NCBI GenBank assembly: GCA_016719785.1
Contig: JADJYJ010000001.1
Span: forward strand, 620,001-684,000
Origin: Candidatus Amarolinea dominans
GTDB taxonomy: Bacteria; Chloroflexota; Anaerolineae; SSC4; Amarolineaceae
Direction: 5' to 3'
DNA: 64,000 nt
Within the stretch, counting starts at the first letter, position 1; each line of letters opens with the position of its first letter. Position numbers and translations under genes: made by a program. Below, one piece after another: positions 1-8,824 of the stretch. The notes under the pieces are model-generated. The model was not told where the DNA came from and searched no databases. It worked only from the letters and a program-made list of their open reading frames with translations.

Positions 1-2
1 TA

Positions 3-401
3 GACGCGATGCGTGTGCTCTATCGCTATCCGCATCTCAACGTGTTCGTCCTCATCAGCGGTGATCGTGACTTTATCCCGCTGGTGCGCGCCCTGCGCAT
101 GGAGGGCAAAATGGTCATCGGCGTCGGCGTCACCGACACCACCTCGATCTACCTGGGACGCGCCGTAGATCACTTCGTCTTTTACCAGGATTTGCTCACC
201 CGCGCGGGCCAGCCGGCGCGGCCCGCGGTGCGCCTCGAAACCGAAGCCGCGCCGCCCATCACCGCTGAAACAGCCAGCCTCCCGCTCAACTCCAACGGCG
301 CCGGCCGCGCGCCCGCGCCCACCGAGCCGACCCCCGCGCTCGAGCCTGAGGATGACGGCCTCTGGAGCAGCCTGTTGTACGAGGCGGAGGACAATACGTA
401 A
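3..401 (+). CDS. NYN-domain (LabA/DUF88-like) protein, 3' part
   Basis: This is the C-terminal part of a NYN/PIN-like domain protein. The frame is open to the window edge, and the codons for Asp-Ala before the first Met continue the domain, so the true start lies outside. The visible stretch ISGDRDFIPLVRALRMEGK carries the conserved Asp pair typical of the last half of NYN nucleases, followed by the GVGVTDTTSIYLGRAVDHFVFY segment. A low-complexity Pro/Ala tail of about 60 residues ends the protein. Family members are thought to be metal-dependent RNases; substrate is unknown. The stop codon is immediately followed by a heptamer repeat array. Confidence 0.75.
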   Translation, partial: DAMRVLYRYPHLNVFVLISGDRDFIPLVRALRMEGKMVIGVGVTDTTSIYLGRAVDHFVFYQDLLTRAGQPARPAVRLETEAAPPITAETASLPLNSNGAGRAPAPTEPTPALEPEDDGLWSSLLYEAEDNT

Positions 402-512
402 GTAGGAAGTAGGAAGTAGGAAGTAGGAAGTAGGAAGTAGGAAGTAGGAATGAGGAAGTAGGAAGTGGGAAGTGGGAAGTGGGAAGTGGGAAGTGGGAAG
501 TGGGAAGTGGGA
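402..512 (+). repeat. Heptamer tandem array 1, GGAAGTA/GGAAGTG
   Basis: About 16 copies of a 7-bp unit fill the gap between the NYN gene stop and the next gene. The first half is mostly GGAAGTA and the second half GGAAGTG, with one variant unit. A longer array of the same unit lies at 13185-13399. Confidence 0.95.
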
Positions 513-529
513 GTTTTCGGGAGGACATC

Positions 530-1942
530 ATGACGGCCAAGACAAAAATCATCATCAGCGACCTGCACCTGGGCGCTGGGCTGGAGGGCGCCGGCGGTAA
601 TCGCCTCGAAGACTTCATCAGCGACATTGACTTTGTGGAGTGGGTGCATGGCCTGACTGCGGAGAGCAACCGCACCGGCGCTGACATGGAATTCATCATC
701 AATGGCGATTTTATGGAGATGCTGCAGGTGCCTGCGGTCGTGCGCTTTGACCCGACCGAACCCTACCCGCCGGCCGCGTATGCTGCCAACGACGAAGCCT
801 CAGCCCTTCTCAAACTGACGCACATCACGCAGGGCCATCCGGGCCTCTTTGCTGTCCTGGCCGATTTCATCTGCCACCAACCGCGGCGCAACGTCGTCAT
901 TCTGCGGGGCAATCACGACCCTGAGCTCTACTGGCCCGGCGTGCAGGATGTCCTGCGCCATCTCCTGGGCGCCACCGGAGAAGTGGTCAACTTGCTCCAG
1001 TTCCCGCCGTTGAGCTATCTGACCGACGGCGTCTACGTAGAGCATGGCAATCAGTACACTGAATCGGTCAACCGTTTTCAGAACCCCAGCGCGCCGCTCG
1101 ACCCGCAGGATCCCACCAGGCTGGAATTGGTGTGGGGATCGCGCTTCGTGTTCGAATACTTCAACCAGATCGAACGTGAGCGTTACTGGGTGGACGGCGT
1201 GGCGCCGATGACGGGCCTCATCTGGTATGGCTTGCACTACGATTTCCCCTTTGCGGCCAGGGCGCTCAAACTCCTGCTGGCTGCTGTCCCGCGCCTGGGG
1301 CTGCCGCGCGAGGTCTCTCCCAAGCAAATTGACGCCATCTCCGCCCTGGAAGCAGACCTGGCCGATCCCGACGACCTGCCCGCCCTGCAGGCACGCTACG
1401 AATCGGACCCCGCCTTCCGTCAGGAGTTCGAGGCGCGTGTGCTGGAAGCCTTGCGCGACGTCAGCACGGACGACACCCTCCTGCCCTCCGCACGTGACCT
1501 CACGCCGGCCGCTGCCCTGGCGCGCGCGGAACAGTTGGCCGATGAGTATCGGCGGCGCCTGCGCAGCGAAGCCCAGCGCATCGCCACCGAAACCCAGGCG
1601 CGCCTGGTGACATTTGGTCATACCCACGTGTCAGAAACTTTCCCCCTGACGGATGGGGCCACCTACATCAACAGCGGCGCCTGGATCGGCGCGGCTGATT
1701 TTTCTCATGCCACCCCGGCGCAGTGGGAAGACCTCTTCCGTCATCCGGATACCTATGCCAACCAGCGCCAGTTGGCCTTTGTGCGCGTGGACTATGACGC
1801 AGCCGGCCAGCTCAGCGCCCGCCTGCTGCATGTGGGTCAGCCAACGCCGCCCGGTGGAACAGGCAGCGGCGGCGTTCACCCGGCGCCCTCGCCGCATAAG
1901 GGCTGCCTGCCCGCCCTGCTCCTGCTGCCCTTCCGGCGCTGA
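530..1942 (+). CDS. Metallophosphoesterase (calcineurin-like)
   Basis: The 470-residue protein has the full set of metallophosphoesterase metal-binding blocks: SDLHLG near the N-terminus, NGDF around residue 63, RGNHDPEL around residue 127 and FGHTHVSE around residue 365. The spacing between the GNHD and GHTH blocks is long (about 240 residues), so an extra helical insertion is present. It should hydrolyse a phosphomono- or diester with a bimetal centre; the substrate cannot be told. The ATG at 530 was chosen because GGGAGGAC precedes it by a few bases; an earlier in-frame start would lie inside the heptamer array. The C-terminus is short and hydrophobic. Confidence 0.85.
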   Translation: MTAKTKIIISDLHLGAGLEGAGGNRLEDFISDIDFVEWVHGLTAESNRTGADMEFIINGDFMEMLQVPAVVRFDPTEPYPPAAYAANDEASALLKLTHITQGHPGLFAVLADFICHQPRRNVVILRGNHDPELYWPGVQDVLRHLLGATGEVVNLLQFPPLSYLTDGVYVEHGNQYTESVNRFQNPSAPLDPQDPTRLELVWGSRFVFEYFNQIERERYWVDGVAPMTGLIWYGLHYDFPFAARALKLLLAAVPRLGLPREVSPKQIDAISALEADLADPDDLPALQARYESDPAFRQEFEARVLEALRDVSTDDTLLPSARDLTPAAALARAEQLADEYRRRLRSEAQRIATETQARLVTFGHTHVSETFPLTDGATYINSGAWIGAADFSHATPAQWEDLFRHPDTYANQRQLAFVRVDYDAAGQLSARLLHVGQPTPPGGTGSGGVHPAPSPHKGCLPALLLLPFRR

Positions 1943-2000
1943 ACCATCGCCGCCGCGCCTGACGCAGGCTCTCTTTTGATCACTGAACGGTCCATGACCT

Positions 2001-4007
2001 ATGCAACCAACCTCGTATCCACTTGACCTGCAGATCTTGACCGCGCGCTGGCGCACATTTATCGAAACGCGCGCGCAGCCGGACGCGGTGGACCCGGTGG
2101 TGGTCAGTTCCTGGCGCCGCTGTGCTCCCTTGCTCAACCCCTTTGCCCAACCTCAGTTAGCCCGCCTGAATGAACAGGCCCTGCGCCGCCTGCTCATCAG
2201 CCAGTTCGATCTCCTGGCCATTGCGCGCCCGGTGATGGAAGACATCTTCCAGGTCATCGAGGGCGACCGCAGTCTGATGGTGCTGCTCGATAACACCGGC
2301 TGCGTTTTGCTCACCCTGGGCGACGCCCACATGGAAGAAGAGGCCACCCGCCTGGGGCTGACTCCCGGCACCTACTGGGATGAGGGGCGCGTGGGCACCA
2401 ATGCCTTCGCCCTGGTCCTGGCCGAACGTATGCCGGCGCAGGTGGTCGGCGCGGAGCATTTCCTGGCCTGCTTTCATCATCTCGTGGATGCGGCCGCGCC
2501 CATTTTTCAGCCCAGTGGACGACCCATCGGCGTGTTGGGCATCCTCGGTCTGGGCAGCATGAGTCATTCCCATGCGACCGGCATCGTCGTGGCCGGCGCG
2601 CGCGCCCTGGAAAACCAGTTGGCCGCCGACGTGATGCACCTGGATGCCAACGCCCATTTGACCCTGCTCAATGCGACGATGGAATCCATCGCGGATGGGG
2701 TGCTGGCCTGGGATCGCGACGGCATCGTCACGCAGATGAATCGGCAGGCGGCCGAGCTGCTGACCCTCAACCCGCGCCTCGTCGTCGGGCACCCCTTGCA
2801 GCGCTATGTGCAGGCGCCGGCCGACCTACGCGAAGCGATGGAGCTTGGCAAGCCGTTGCGCGATGTCGAGGCTCATCTGCTGGTCAACGGACGCCCGGTC
2901 TACTGCATGTTGAATCTGAAGCCAATTCGCATTGGCGACGCGCCACCGATCGGCTTTCTGGCGACGCTGCAGCCCATTCAGCAGATTCACCAGATCTTCT
3001 ATCGCCTGTCCGGCGCGCAGGCCGCGATGACCTTCGACGATCTCAAGGGCAAATCGGCCGACATCCAGCGCGTGCGCAATCAGGCGCGCGGCGCCGCACG
3101 CGGCCGCGGCAACGTCCTGTTGCAGGGCGAGTCAGGGGTGGGTAAACACGTCGTGGCGCGCGCCATCCACAACGCCAGCAGCCGCGCCAACGGGCCTTTC
3201 ATTGCCGTCAACTGCCGGGCCTTCCCGCGTGACCTGTTTCTGAGTGAGTTCCTCGGTTATGAAAGCGGCGCCTTCAGCGGCGCACGCGTCGAAGGGCGCC
3301 CCAGTAAGTTCGAGCTGGCCTTCGGCGGCACCCTGTTCCTGGACGAAGTAGAGACGATCCCGCTCGAATTCCATTCCGTGCTCGGCCGCGTGATCGAAAC
3401 CGGCGAGGTGATGCGCCTGGGCGGCACCCGCGTCATTCCGGTCAATGTGCGCGTGATTTCCTCCACCGACACCGATCTGGACAGCCTGGTGGCCGAGGGC
3501 GCGTTTCAGGCCAACCTGGTTTATCGCCTGAGCTCGATCGTGATTGACATGCCGCCACTGCGCCAGCGGCGTGAGGATCTACCCGAACTGATAGAGACCA
3601 TCCTGGGCCGCATGCGCGCCAGTCAGCCGGCCAATGCGGCCAATGCGGCCACGGTCACGCCGGAGGCGCTGCACCTGATGAAGAAGTACCCCTGGCCAGG
3701 CAACATTCGCGAACTGGAGAGCGCCCTGGAGCGCGCCAGCAGCCTGGTAGCCAGCGGTCAGCCCATTGACGTGGCCCATTTACCGGAGAGCGTCCGCCGC
3801 GGCGCGGTCATCGTGCCCACGCGCGAAAAAGCCGAACCGGTGCTCAACATGGATGAATGGAACCGCGAGGCGCTCATTCGCGCCGGCTGGGCCACGCACG
3901 GCAATCTGACCGAAATGGCGCACCTGCTCGGCATCAGCCGCACCACGTTATGGCGCAAGATGCGCTTCTTCAACCTGACCGCGCACCACTTTCAACCCGA
4001 TGGGTAA
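2001..4007 (+). CDS. dhaR: DhaR/AcoR-like AAA+ enhancer-binding transcriptional activator
   Basis: The 668-residue protein contains, in order, a GAF-type sensor domain (about 70-200), a PAS domain (about 215-320), an AAA+ domain and a Fis-type helix-turn-helix at the C-terminus (NLTEMAHLLGISRTTLWRKM). The AAA+ part has Walker A GESGVGK, a GAFSGA loop at residues 423-428 (close to the sigma-54 contact motif GAFTGA) and Walker B LFLDEV. The N-terminal part resembles DhaR, the activator of the E. coli dihydroxyacetone kinase operon. The glpF-dhaKL-glpK genes lie immediately downstream, so it is the likely regulator of this island. E. coli DhaR works with sigma-70; whether this one needs sigma-54 is open. 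An acetoin-type AcoR role is the main alternative. Confidence 0.8.
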   Translation: MQPTSYPLDLQILTARWRTFIETRAQPDAVDPVVVSSWRRCAPLLNPFAQPQLARLNEQALRRLLISQFDLLAIARPVMEDIFQVIEGDRSLMVLLDNTGCVLLTLGDAHMEEEATRLGLTPGTYWDEGRVGTNAFALVLAERMPAQVVGAEHFLACFHHLVDAAAPIFQPSGRPIGVLGILGLGSMSHSHATGIVVAGARALENQLAADVMHLDANAHLTLLNATMESIADGVLAWDRDGIVTQMNRQAAELLTLNPRLVVGHPLQRYVQAPADLREAMELGKPLRDVEAHLLVNGRPVYCMLNLKPIRIGDAPPIGFLATLQPIQQIHQIFYRLSGAQAAMTFDDLKGKSADIQRVRNQARGAARGRGNVLLQGESGVGKHVVARAIHNASSRANGPFIAVNCRAFPRDLFLSEFLGYESGAFSGARVEGRPSKFELAFGGTLFLDEVETIPLEFHSVLGRVIETGEVMRLGGTRVIPVNVRVISSTDTDLDSLVAEGAFQANLVYRLSSIVIDMPPLRQRREDLPELIETILGRMRASQPANAANAATVTPEALHLMKKYPWPGNIRELESALERASSLVASGQPIDVAHLPESVRRGAVIVPTREKAEPVLNMDEWNREALIRAGWATHGNLTEMAHLLGISRTTLWRKMRFFNLTAHHFQPDG

Positions 4008-4428
4008 TTGGTACCATCCCTCTGTTTCAGAATTGAACAGTTGTCGCAATTTCCGTTTCACCTTGAAACAAAAATTATCCAATTGATTGACACTGCGGTC
4101 ACGCTGTGCTAATCTGATCGTCGTGTGATTTTTTCGGAAACCGCTTAAGGCATGGGCTGGGTCATACCGGCAAAGTGACATGCACCCCAGGCGGTTCGTG
4201 GCTGGTCTCATTAATTGGAGCCGCGTCGTGCCAAGCCTTGTTCCGAGCAAGGCGACCATGAGAAAGGAGGACTGTCACACCCCACACAACCCTGCGCTAG
4301 CTTGTGACTCGACGCGCCTTACCCCGCGCGCATCGAGGTAGGTACGCTCCCTCATGAGAGTCGTTCGATCTCGAGCTGCCTGCGAGGCAGCAAATATCGC
4401 ATCAGACAAGGTAGGAGGAACTTTCACA
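4008..4428 (+). other. Intergenic leader between dhaR and glpF
   Basis: This 421-bp region holds the promoter at 4087-4115 and a long leader before glpF. A purine-rich ribosome-binding-like stretch occurs at about 4262-4269 behind an ATG at 4258, which opens only a 27-codon frame. No sigma-54 -24/-12 element with correct spacing was found by eye. A second AGGAGG at 4413-4419 belongs to glpF. Confidence 0.5.
4087..4115 (+). promoter_or_regulatory. Predicted sigma-70-type promoter for glpF-dhaKL-glpK
   Basis: A perfect -35 TTGACA (4087-4092) is followed after 17 bp by TAATCT (4110-4115). The -10 is weak, but it is preceded by TGC, an extended -10 signature. It lies about 315 bp upstream of glpF and so predicts a long leader. 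Confidence 0.5.
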
Positions 4429-5169
4429 ATGTCTCCGTTTATGGGTGAAGTGATTGGCACGATGTTGCTGATCCTGTTGGGTGATGGTGTGGTGGCCAAC
4501 GTTTTGTTGGCCAAGACCAAGGGTAAAAACGCCGGCTGGATTGTCATTACCACAGCCTGGGCGCTGGCGGTCTTTGTGGGCGCCTATTCGGTGGCGAGCG
4601 TCAGCGGTGCGCACTTGAATCCGGCCGTCACGATTGGTCTGGCCGTGGCTGGTAAGTTTGCGTGGGCCAATGTCTTCCCGTACATTATTGCCCAATTCAT
4701 TGGCGCCTTCATTGGCGCCACCCTGGTTTGGTTGCACTACTTCCCGCACTGGGCCGAGACCAAGGATACTGGCCTGAAGTTGGCCGTCTTCTCGACCGGC
4801 CCGGCCATTCGCAGCATGACCTGGAACCTGGTTTCTGAAATCATCGGCACCTTCGCGCTGGTGTTCGGCATCCTGGCGATCAAGGGCGCCGTGATGGATT
4901 CGTCTGGCTCGGCCGTGCCGTTGAACATGGGCGCTCTGGGCATTATCCCCGTGGCCTTCCTCGTGTGGGTGATCGGTCTGGCGCTCGGTGGCACCACCGG
5001 TTATGCCATCAATCCGGCTCGTGACCTCGGCCCTCGCATTGCGCACTTCGTCCTGCCTATCGCAGGCAAGGGTGACAGCGACTGGGGCTACTCCTGGATT
5101 CCCGTGGTCGGCCCCATCGTCGGTGCTGTCATTGCGGCCCTCCTGTACACAGGACTCGGCAGTTTCTAA
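4429..5169 (+). CDS. glpF: Glycerol facilitator, MIP/aquaporin family
   Basis: This 246-residue membrane protein has two NPA boxes, HLNPAVT at residues 64-66 and AINPARDLGPR at 195-197. The Asp after the second NPA is the signature of glycerol-conducting aquaglyceroporins. Six membrane helices and two half-helices can be traced. It should admit glycerol, and possibly dihydroxyacetone, by facilitated diffusion across the inner membrane. The ATG at 4429 is preceded by GTAGGAGGAA at good spacing. The reading frame extends further upstream, but no ribosome site supports that. It heads a run with dhaK, dhaL and glpK. Confidence 0.93.
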   Translation: MSPFMGEVIGTMLLILLGDGVVANVLLAKTKGKNAGWIVITTAWALAVFVGAYSVASVSGAHLNPAVTIGLAVAGKFAWANVFPYIIAQFIGAFIGATLVWLHYFPHWAETKDTGLKLAVFSTGPAIRSMTWNLVSEIIGTFALVFGILAIKGAVMDSSGSAVPLNMGALGIIPVAFLVWVIGLALGGTTGYAINPARDLGPRIAHFVLPIAGKGDSDWGYSWIPVVGPIVGAVIAALLYTGLGSF

Positions 5170-5184
5170 CCCTCGGCGCTTTTC

Positions 5185-5218
5185 CCTTGTGAAGGCCTGA
5201 CTTCAGGCCTTCGCAAGG
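5185..5218 (+). other. Stable hairpin between glpF and dhaK
   Basis: A near-perfect inverted repeat (CCTTGTGAAGGCCTG and its complement, with one mismatch) forms a 14-15-bp stem with a tiny loop. No T-tract follows, so it is more likely an mRNA-stabilising or processing hairpin than a terminator. It would separate glpF expression from dhaK. Confidence 0.7.
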
Positions 5219-5280
5219 CCCCCTGATTCGTGACCGTGCCAGCGTGTTGAGGCGATTGCTGTGATGAAAGGAATGGCTAT

Positions 5281-6282
5281 ATGAAGAAACTGATCAATAA
5301 ACCCGAAGATGTCGTTCGCGAGGAACTGGAAGGGATTGTCTACGCACACTCGAACTTGGTGACAGTGCATTATGACCCGAACTTTATTGTACGGGCCGAT
5401 GCACCGGTGCAGGGCAAAGTGGGCGTGATCTCTGGCGGCGGCTCCGGTCATGAGCCGATGCATGGTGGCTTCGTGGGTATGGGTATGCTGGATGCGGCCT
5501 GCCCCGGCGCGGTCTTCACCAGCCCCACGCCCGATCAGATGCTGGAAGCGACCAAGGCCGTCAATGGCGGCGCGGGCGTGCTGCACATCGTCAAGAACTA
5601 CACCGGCGACATCATGAACTTCGAGATGGCGGCCGAATTGGCGCGTGAAGAGGGCATCGAGGTCGAGGCGGTAGTGACCAACGACGACGTGGCTGTGAAG
5701 GATAGCCTCTGGACAGCCGGCCGTCGTGGCGTTGGCATCACCGTCCTGGCCGAGAAGATCACGGGCGCGGCCGCGGAAGAGGGTCGCTCTCTCAAAGAAG
5801 TGGCCGATGTCTGTCGCAAAGTCAACGCCTGGGGCCGCAGCATGGGTATGGCGCTCACCTCCTGCACCGTGCCCCATGCCGGCAAGCCCACCTTCGATCT
5901 GCCTGAAGATGAGATGGAAATCGGCGTCGGTATCCACGGCGAGCCAGGCCGCAAGCGCATGAAGCTGGCCACGGCCGACGAAATCACCGAGATGCTGGCC
6001 GAGCCAATCATCGAGGACCTGCCCTTCCAGGCGGGTGACGAAGTCCTGGCCTTTGTCAACGGCATGGGCGGCACCCCTCTCATCGAACTGTATGTCGTCT
6101 ATCGCAAGCTGGCGCAGATCTGCGAGAGCCACGGTATCAAGATCGCGCGCAACCTGATCGGCTCCTACATCACCAGCCTCGAAATGGCCGGCTGCTCGAT
6201 CACGTTGCTCAAGCTGGATGCTGACCTCCTCAAGCTGTGGGACGCACCGGTGAAGACCGTGGGCCTGCGCTGGGGTGTATGA
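5281..6282 (+). CDS. dhaK: PEP-dependent dihydroxyacetone kinase subunit DhaK
   Basis: The 333-residue protein matches DhaK along its whole length. SGGGSGHEP (about 51-59, His57) is the substrate-binding loop. His219 in GVGIHGEPG corresponds to the residue that binds dihydroxyacetone covalently as a hemiaminal. DhaK presents the substrate to ADP-bound DhaL, which is rephosphorylated by DhaM. AAAGGAA precedes the ATG. dhaL follows after about 40 bp, and the matching DhaM component is encoded at 14720. It is a short, PTS-type DhaK, not a fused ATP-dependent kinase. Confidence 0.95.
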   Translation: MKKLINKPEDVVREELEGIVYAHSNLVTVHYDPNFIVRADAPVQGKVGVISGGGSGHEPMHGGFVGMGMLDAACPGAVFTSPTPDQMLEATKAVNGGAGVLHIVKNYTGDIMNFEMAAELAREEGIEVEAVVTNDDVAVKDSLWTAGRRGVGITVLAEKITGAAAEEGRSLKEVADVCRKVNAWGRSMGMALTSCTVPHAGKPTFDLPEDEMEIGVGIHGEPGRKRMKLATADEITEMLAEPIIEDLPFQAGDEVLAFVNGMGGTPLIELYVVYRKLAQICESHGIKIARNLIGSYITSLEMAGCSITLLKLDADLLKLWDAPVKTVGLRWGV

Positions 6283-6324
6283 GTCTTGCAAACTCGTTGC
6301 ATTAAACAGCATTAACAGGTGACC

Positions 6325-6960
6325 ATGACAATCTCGCGTCAAGATGTGCTCGACTGGATCAAGAACGTTGCTGGCGTGCTCGCTGAAAACAAGGACTACC
6401 TCACCCAACTCGACTCGGCCATTGGTGATGCCGACCACGGCGCCAACATGACGCGTGGTTTTCAGGCCGTCCTCACCAAGCTGCCCGCCGTCAGCGACAA
6501 AGACATCGGCACCATCTTCAAGACGGTCGGCATGACGTTAGTCTCCACCGTCGGAGGCGCCAGCGGGCCGCTCTATGGCACCTTCTTCATGCAGGCAGGC
6601 GCGGTCTCGGTCGGTAAACAAGACCTCTCGGCCGCCGACTGGGGCGCCGCGCTGGAAGCCGCGGTCAATGGCGTTGTTATGCGCGGCAGGGCCGTTCTCG
6701 GCGATAAGACGATGGTAGATGCCCTGACGCCAGCCCTCGAAGCCTTCAAGGATGCGGTCGTGCAGAACGCCACGATCGGTTTGGCCCTGACACGCTCTGT
6801 TCAGGCCGCCGAAGAAGGCATGAAAGCGACGATCCCCCTGGTGGCACGCAAGGGACGTGCCAGCTATTTGGGCGAACGCAGTGCAGGGCACCAGGACCCT
6901 GGCGCCACTTCGACCTTCCTGATCTTGAAGTGCGCCGCCGAAACCTGGGCAAACTCATAA
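6325..6960 (+). CDS. dhaL: PEP-dependent dihydroxyacetone kinase subunit DhaL (ADP-binding)
   Basis: The 211-residue protein is the usual DhaL size. The acidic metal-binding block DSAIGDADHGANMTRGF is at residues 30-46, where the Asp residues hold two Mg ions on the ADP cofactor. VGGASGPLYGTFF and GDKTMVDAL are further conserved DhaL blocks, as is SYLGERSAGHQDPGA near the C-terminus. DhaL takes phosphate from DhaM on a permanently bound ADP and passes it to dihydroxyacetone on DhaK. The ATG at 6325 gives the usual N-terminus; a GTG two codons earlier (6319) is also possible. Confidence 0.94.
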   Translation: MTISRQDVLDWIKNVAGVLAENKDYLTQLDSAIGDADHGANMTRGFQAVLTKLPAVSDKDIGTIFKTVGMTLVSTVGGASGPLYGTFFMQAGAVSVGKQDLSAADWGAALEAAVNGVVMRGRAVLGDKTMVDALTPALEAFKDAVVQNATIGLALTRSVQAAEEGMKATIPLVARKGRASYLGERSAGHQDPGATSTFLILKCAAETWANS

Positions 6961-7033
6961 GATCACGCTCGATCCGGACAGGCCATAGAGTCTGTCATCT
7001 ACATAGTTTCGGAATCCAAAGGAGGATTCGTAC

Positions 7034-8530
7034 ATGGCTAAGTATGCAGCAGCGATAGACCAGGGCACCACCAGCACCCGCTTCATGGTGTTCGACCACA
7101 GTGGAAAAGTTGTTTGTTTCGACCAGAAGGAACATGAGCAGATCTATCCCAAGCCGGGTTGGGTCGAGCATGATCCGATGGAGATTTGGACCCGCGTCGA
7201 TGAAGTTGTCAAGGGCGGCCTGGCCAAGGGCAATATTGACCCGGCCGACATTGCCGCGGTCGGCATCACCAATCAGCGTGAGACCACCGTCGTGTGGAAT
7301 CGCAACACCGGCAAGCCGTACTACAATGCCATCGTTTGGCAGGATACGCGCACGGCCGATATCTGCAACGCCCTGGCAGCCGATGGTGGTCAGGATCGCT
7401 TCCGCGCCCAGGTGGGCCTGCCGTTGGCGACCTACTTCTCCGGCCCCAAGGTGCGCTGGATTCTCGACAATGTCGCGGGCGTGCGCGCAGCCGCAGAAGC
7501 CGGCGATGCCATCTTCGGCAACATTGACACCTGGGTCATCTGGAATCTGACCGGCGGCACCGACGGCGGCGTGCATGTGACCGATGTCTCCAACGCCAGT
7601 CGCACCATGCTCATGAACCTCAACACCCTCGACTGGGATGATGAGATTCTGGGCGTCATGGGCGTGCCACGCGCCATGCTGCCCAAGATCGTCGCCTCCA
7701 GCGCGGTCTATGGCAGCGCCAAGGGCGCCCTGGCCGGCATCCCTGTGGCAGGCGACCTGGGCGATCAGCAGGCGGCTCTCTTCGGCCAGACCTGCTTCAG
7801 CGCTGGCGAAGCCAAGAACACCTACGGCACCGGCTGCTTCATGCTGCTCAACACCGGCACCACGCCCGTTCCGAGCAAGAGCGGCCTGCTCACCACCCTG
7901 GGCTACAAGATCGGTGACGAACCGGCCGTCTATGCCCTGGAAGGCTCCATCGCCATCACCGGCGCGCTGGTGCAGTGGCTGCGTGACAACCTGGGCCTCA
8001 TCTCGCGCTCCTCGGATGTCGAAGCCCTGGCCGCGACCGTCGAAGACAACGGCGGCATCTACTTCGTGCCCGCGTTCTCTGGCCTGTTTGCGCCCTACTG
8101 GCGCAGTGATGCCCGCGGCGCGCTCGTCGGCATGACCCGCTACGTCAACAAGGGCCACATCGCCCGCGCCGCCCTGGAGGCCACCGCCTTCCAGACGCGT
8201 GAAGTGCTCGATGCCATGAACAACGACTCCGGCGTCGCGCTGACTGCCCTCAAGGTGGACGGCGGCATGGTCTTCAACGAACTGCTCATGCAGTTCCAGG
8301 CCGACATCCTCGGCGTCCCTGTCATCCGCCCAACCGTGGCCGAGACGACAGCCCTGGGCGCCGCCTACGCCGCCGGCCTGGCCGTCGGCTTCTGGGCCAA
8401 GGTCGAGGACCTGCGCGCGAACTGGGGCAAGGACAAGGAATGGCAGCCGAACATGGATGCGGACCATCGCGCGGCGCAGTATGCCAACTGGAAGAAGGCC
8501 GTCACCCGCACCTTCGATTGGATCGCCTAA
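7034..8530 (+). CDS. glpK: Glycerol kinase
   Basis: The 498-residue FGGY-family kinase begins with the phosphate-binding block DQGTTSTRFMVFD and carries the glycerol kinase blocks VGITNQRETTVVWN, GDQQAALFGQ and GTGCFMLLNTG. It phosphorylates glycerol to sn-glycerol-3-phosphate with ATP, trapping what GlpF admits. A strong ribosome site (AAAGGAGGATT) precedes the ATG. The loop before GDQQAALFGQ is short and lacks a His, so the HPr-type His phosphorylation known from some Firmicutes glycerol kinases is not evident. It is the last gene of the glpF-dhaKL-glpK run; hairpins follow. Confidence 0.96.
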   Translation: MAKYAAAIDQGTTSTRFMVFDHSGKVVCFDQKEHEQIYPKPGWVEHDPMEIWTRVDEVVKGGLAKGNIDPADIAAVGITNQRETTVVWNRNTGKPYYNAIVWQDTRTADICNALAADGGQDRFRAQVGLPLATYFSGPKVRWILDNVAGVRAAAEAGDAIFGNIDTWVIWNLTGGTDGGVHVTDVSNASRTMLMNLNTLDWDDEILGVMGVPRAMLPKIVASSAVYGSAKGALAGIPVAGDLGDQQAALFGQTCFSAGEAKNTYGTGCFMLLNTGTTPVPSKSGLLTTLGYKIGDEPAVYALEGSIAITGALVQWLRDNLGLISRSSDVEALAATVEDNGGIYFVPAFSGLFAPYWRSDARGALVGMTRYVNKGHIARAALEATAFQTREVLDAMNNDSGVALTALKVDGGMVFNELLMQFQADILGVPVIRPTVAETTALGAAYAAGLAVGFWAKVEDLRANWGKDKEWQPNMDADHRAAQYANWKKAVTRTFDWIA

Positions 8531-8546
8531 CGTTCTCTTTTCCTCT

Positions 8547-8571
8547 CTCCCCCTCGTTCAACGAGGGGGAG
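8547..8571 (+). other. Inverted repeat after glpK
   Basis: A perfect 11-bp stem, CTCCCCCTCGT with its complement, has a 3-nt loop and is followed by a purine-rich GGGGGAGA tract. No T-run follows, so termination by it alone is doubtful. It looks like a dispersed palindromic repeat. Confidence 0.55.
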
Positions 8572-8603
8572 GGGGAGAGGGGGAGAGGGGGAGAGGGTGG
8601 GCC

Positions 8604-8754
8604 TGCCGCCTGCCCTCCCTGACACTTGTGCCGGTCCGTGGACTGCGCACCACGTGCTGTTAGTGGCCTGCGGAACCAGTGAGCACCGAAAATGGGCCGT
8701 CCGGCAGACATCGTGTCTGCGACCTGCGCCCTTCAGGACTTACGACGTAGGGTG
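8604..8754 (+). other. Possible structured RNA upstream of glpA
   Basis: Noncoding stretch that can form several stems: a perfect GCAGACA/TGTCTGC hairpin at 8704-8720, a GGTCCG/CGGAACC helix enclosing a CCAC/GTGG stem (about 8633-8677), and a short CCTG/CAGG hairpin. It ends at a canonical intrinsic terminator (8755-8793). Fragments such as GTGAGCA, CCGTCCG and CTGCGAC recall the 3' half of 6S RNA, but overall similarity is weak. It could be a free small RNA or a terminator-type riboswitch for glpABC. Confidence 0.3.
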
Positions 8755-8793
8755 AAAAGACCGAAGGGTGCTTGTGCCCCTTCGGTCTTTTTT
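8755..8793 (+). terminator. Intrinsic terminator before glpA
   Basis: AAAAGACCGAAGGG pairs with CCCTTCGGTCTTTTTT across a loop of about nine bases, followed by a T6 run. It lies 30 bp before the glpA ATG, so it ends the upstream transcript or acts as an attenuator for glpABC. Confidence 0.85.
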
Positions 8794-8824
8794 CATCGTA
8801 ACCATTCAGGAATGAGATTTTTCT

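Noticed and set aside
4008..4428. Sigma-54 promoter upstream of glpF
   Set aside because: GG/GC pairs such as near 4169 and 4216 have 11 rather than 10 bases between them and lack the flanking TGGCAC-TTGC context.
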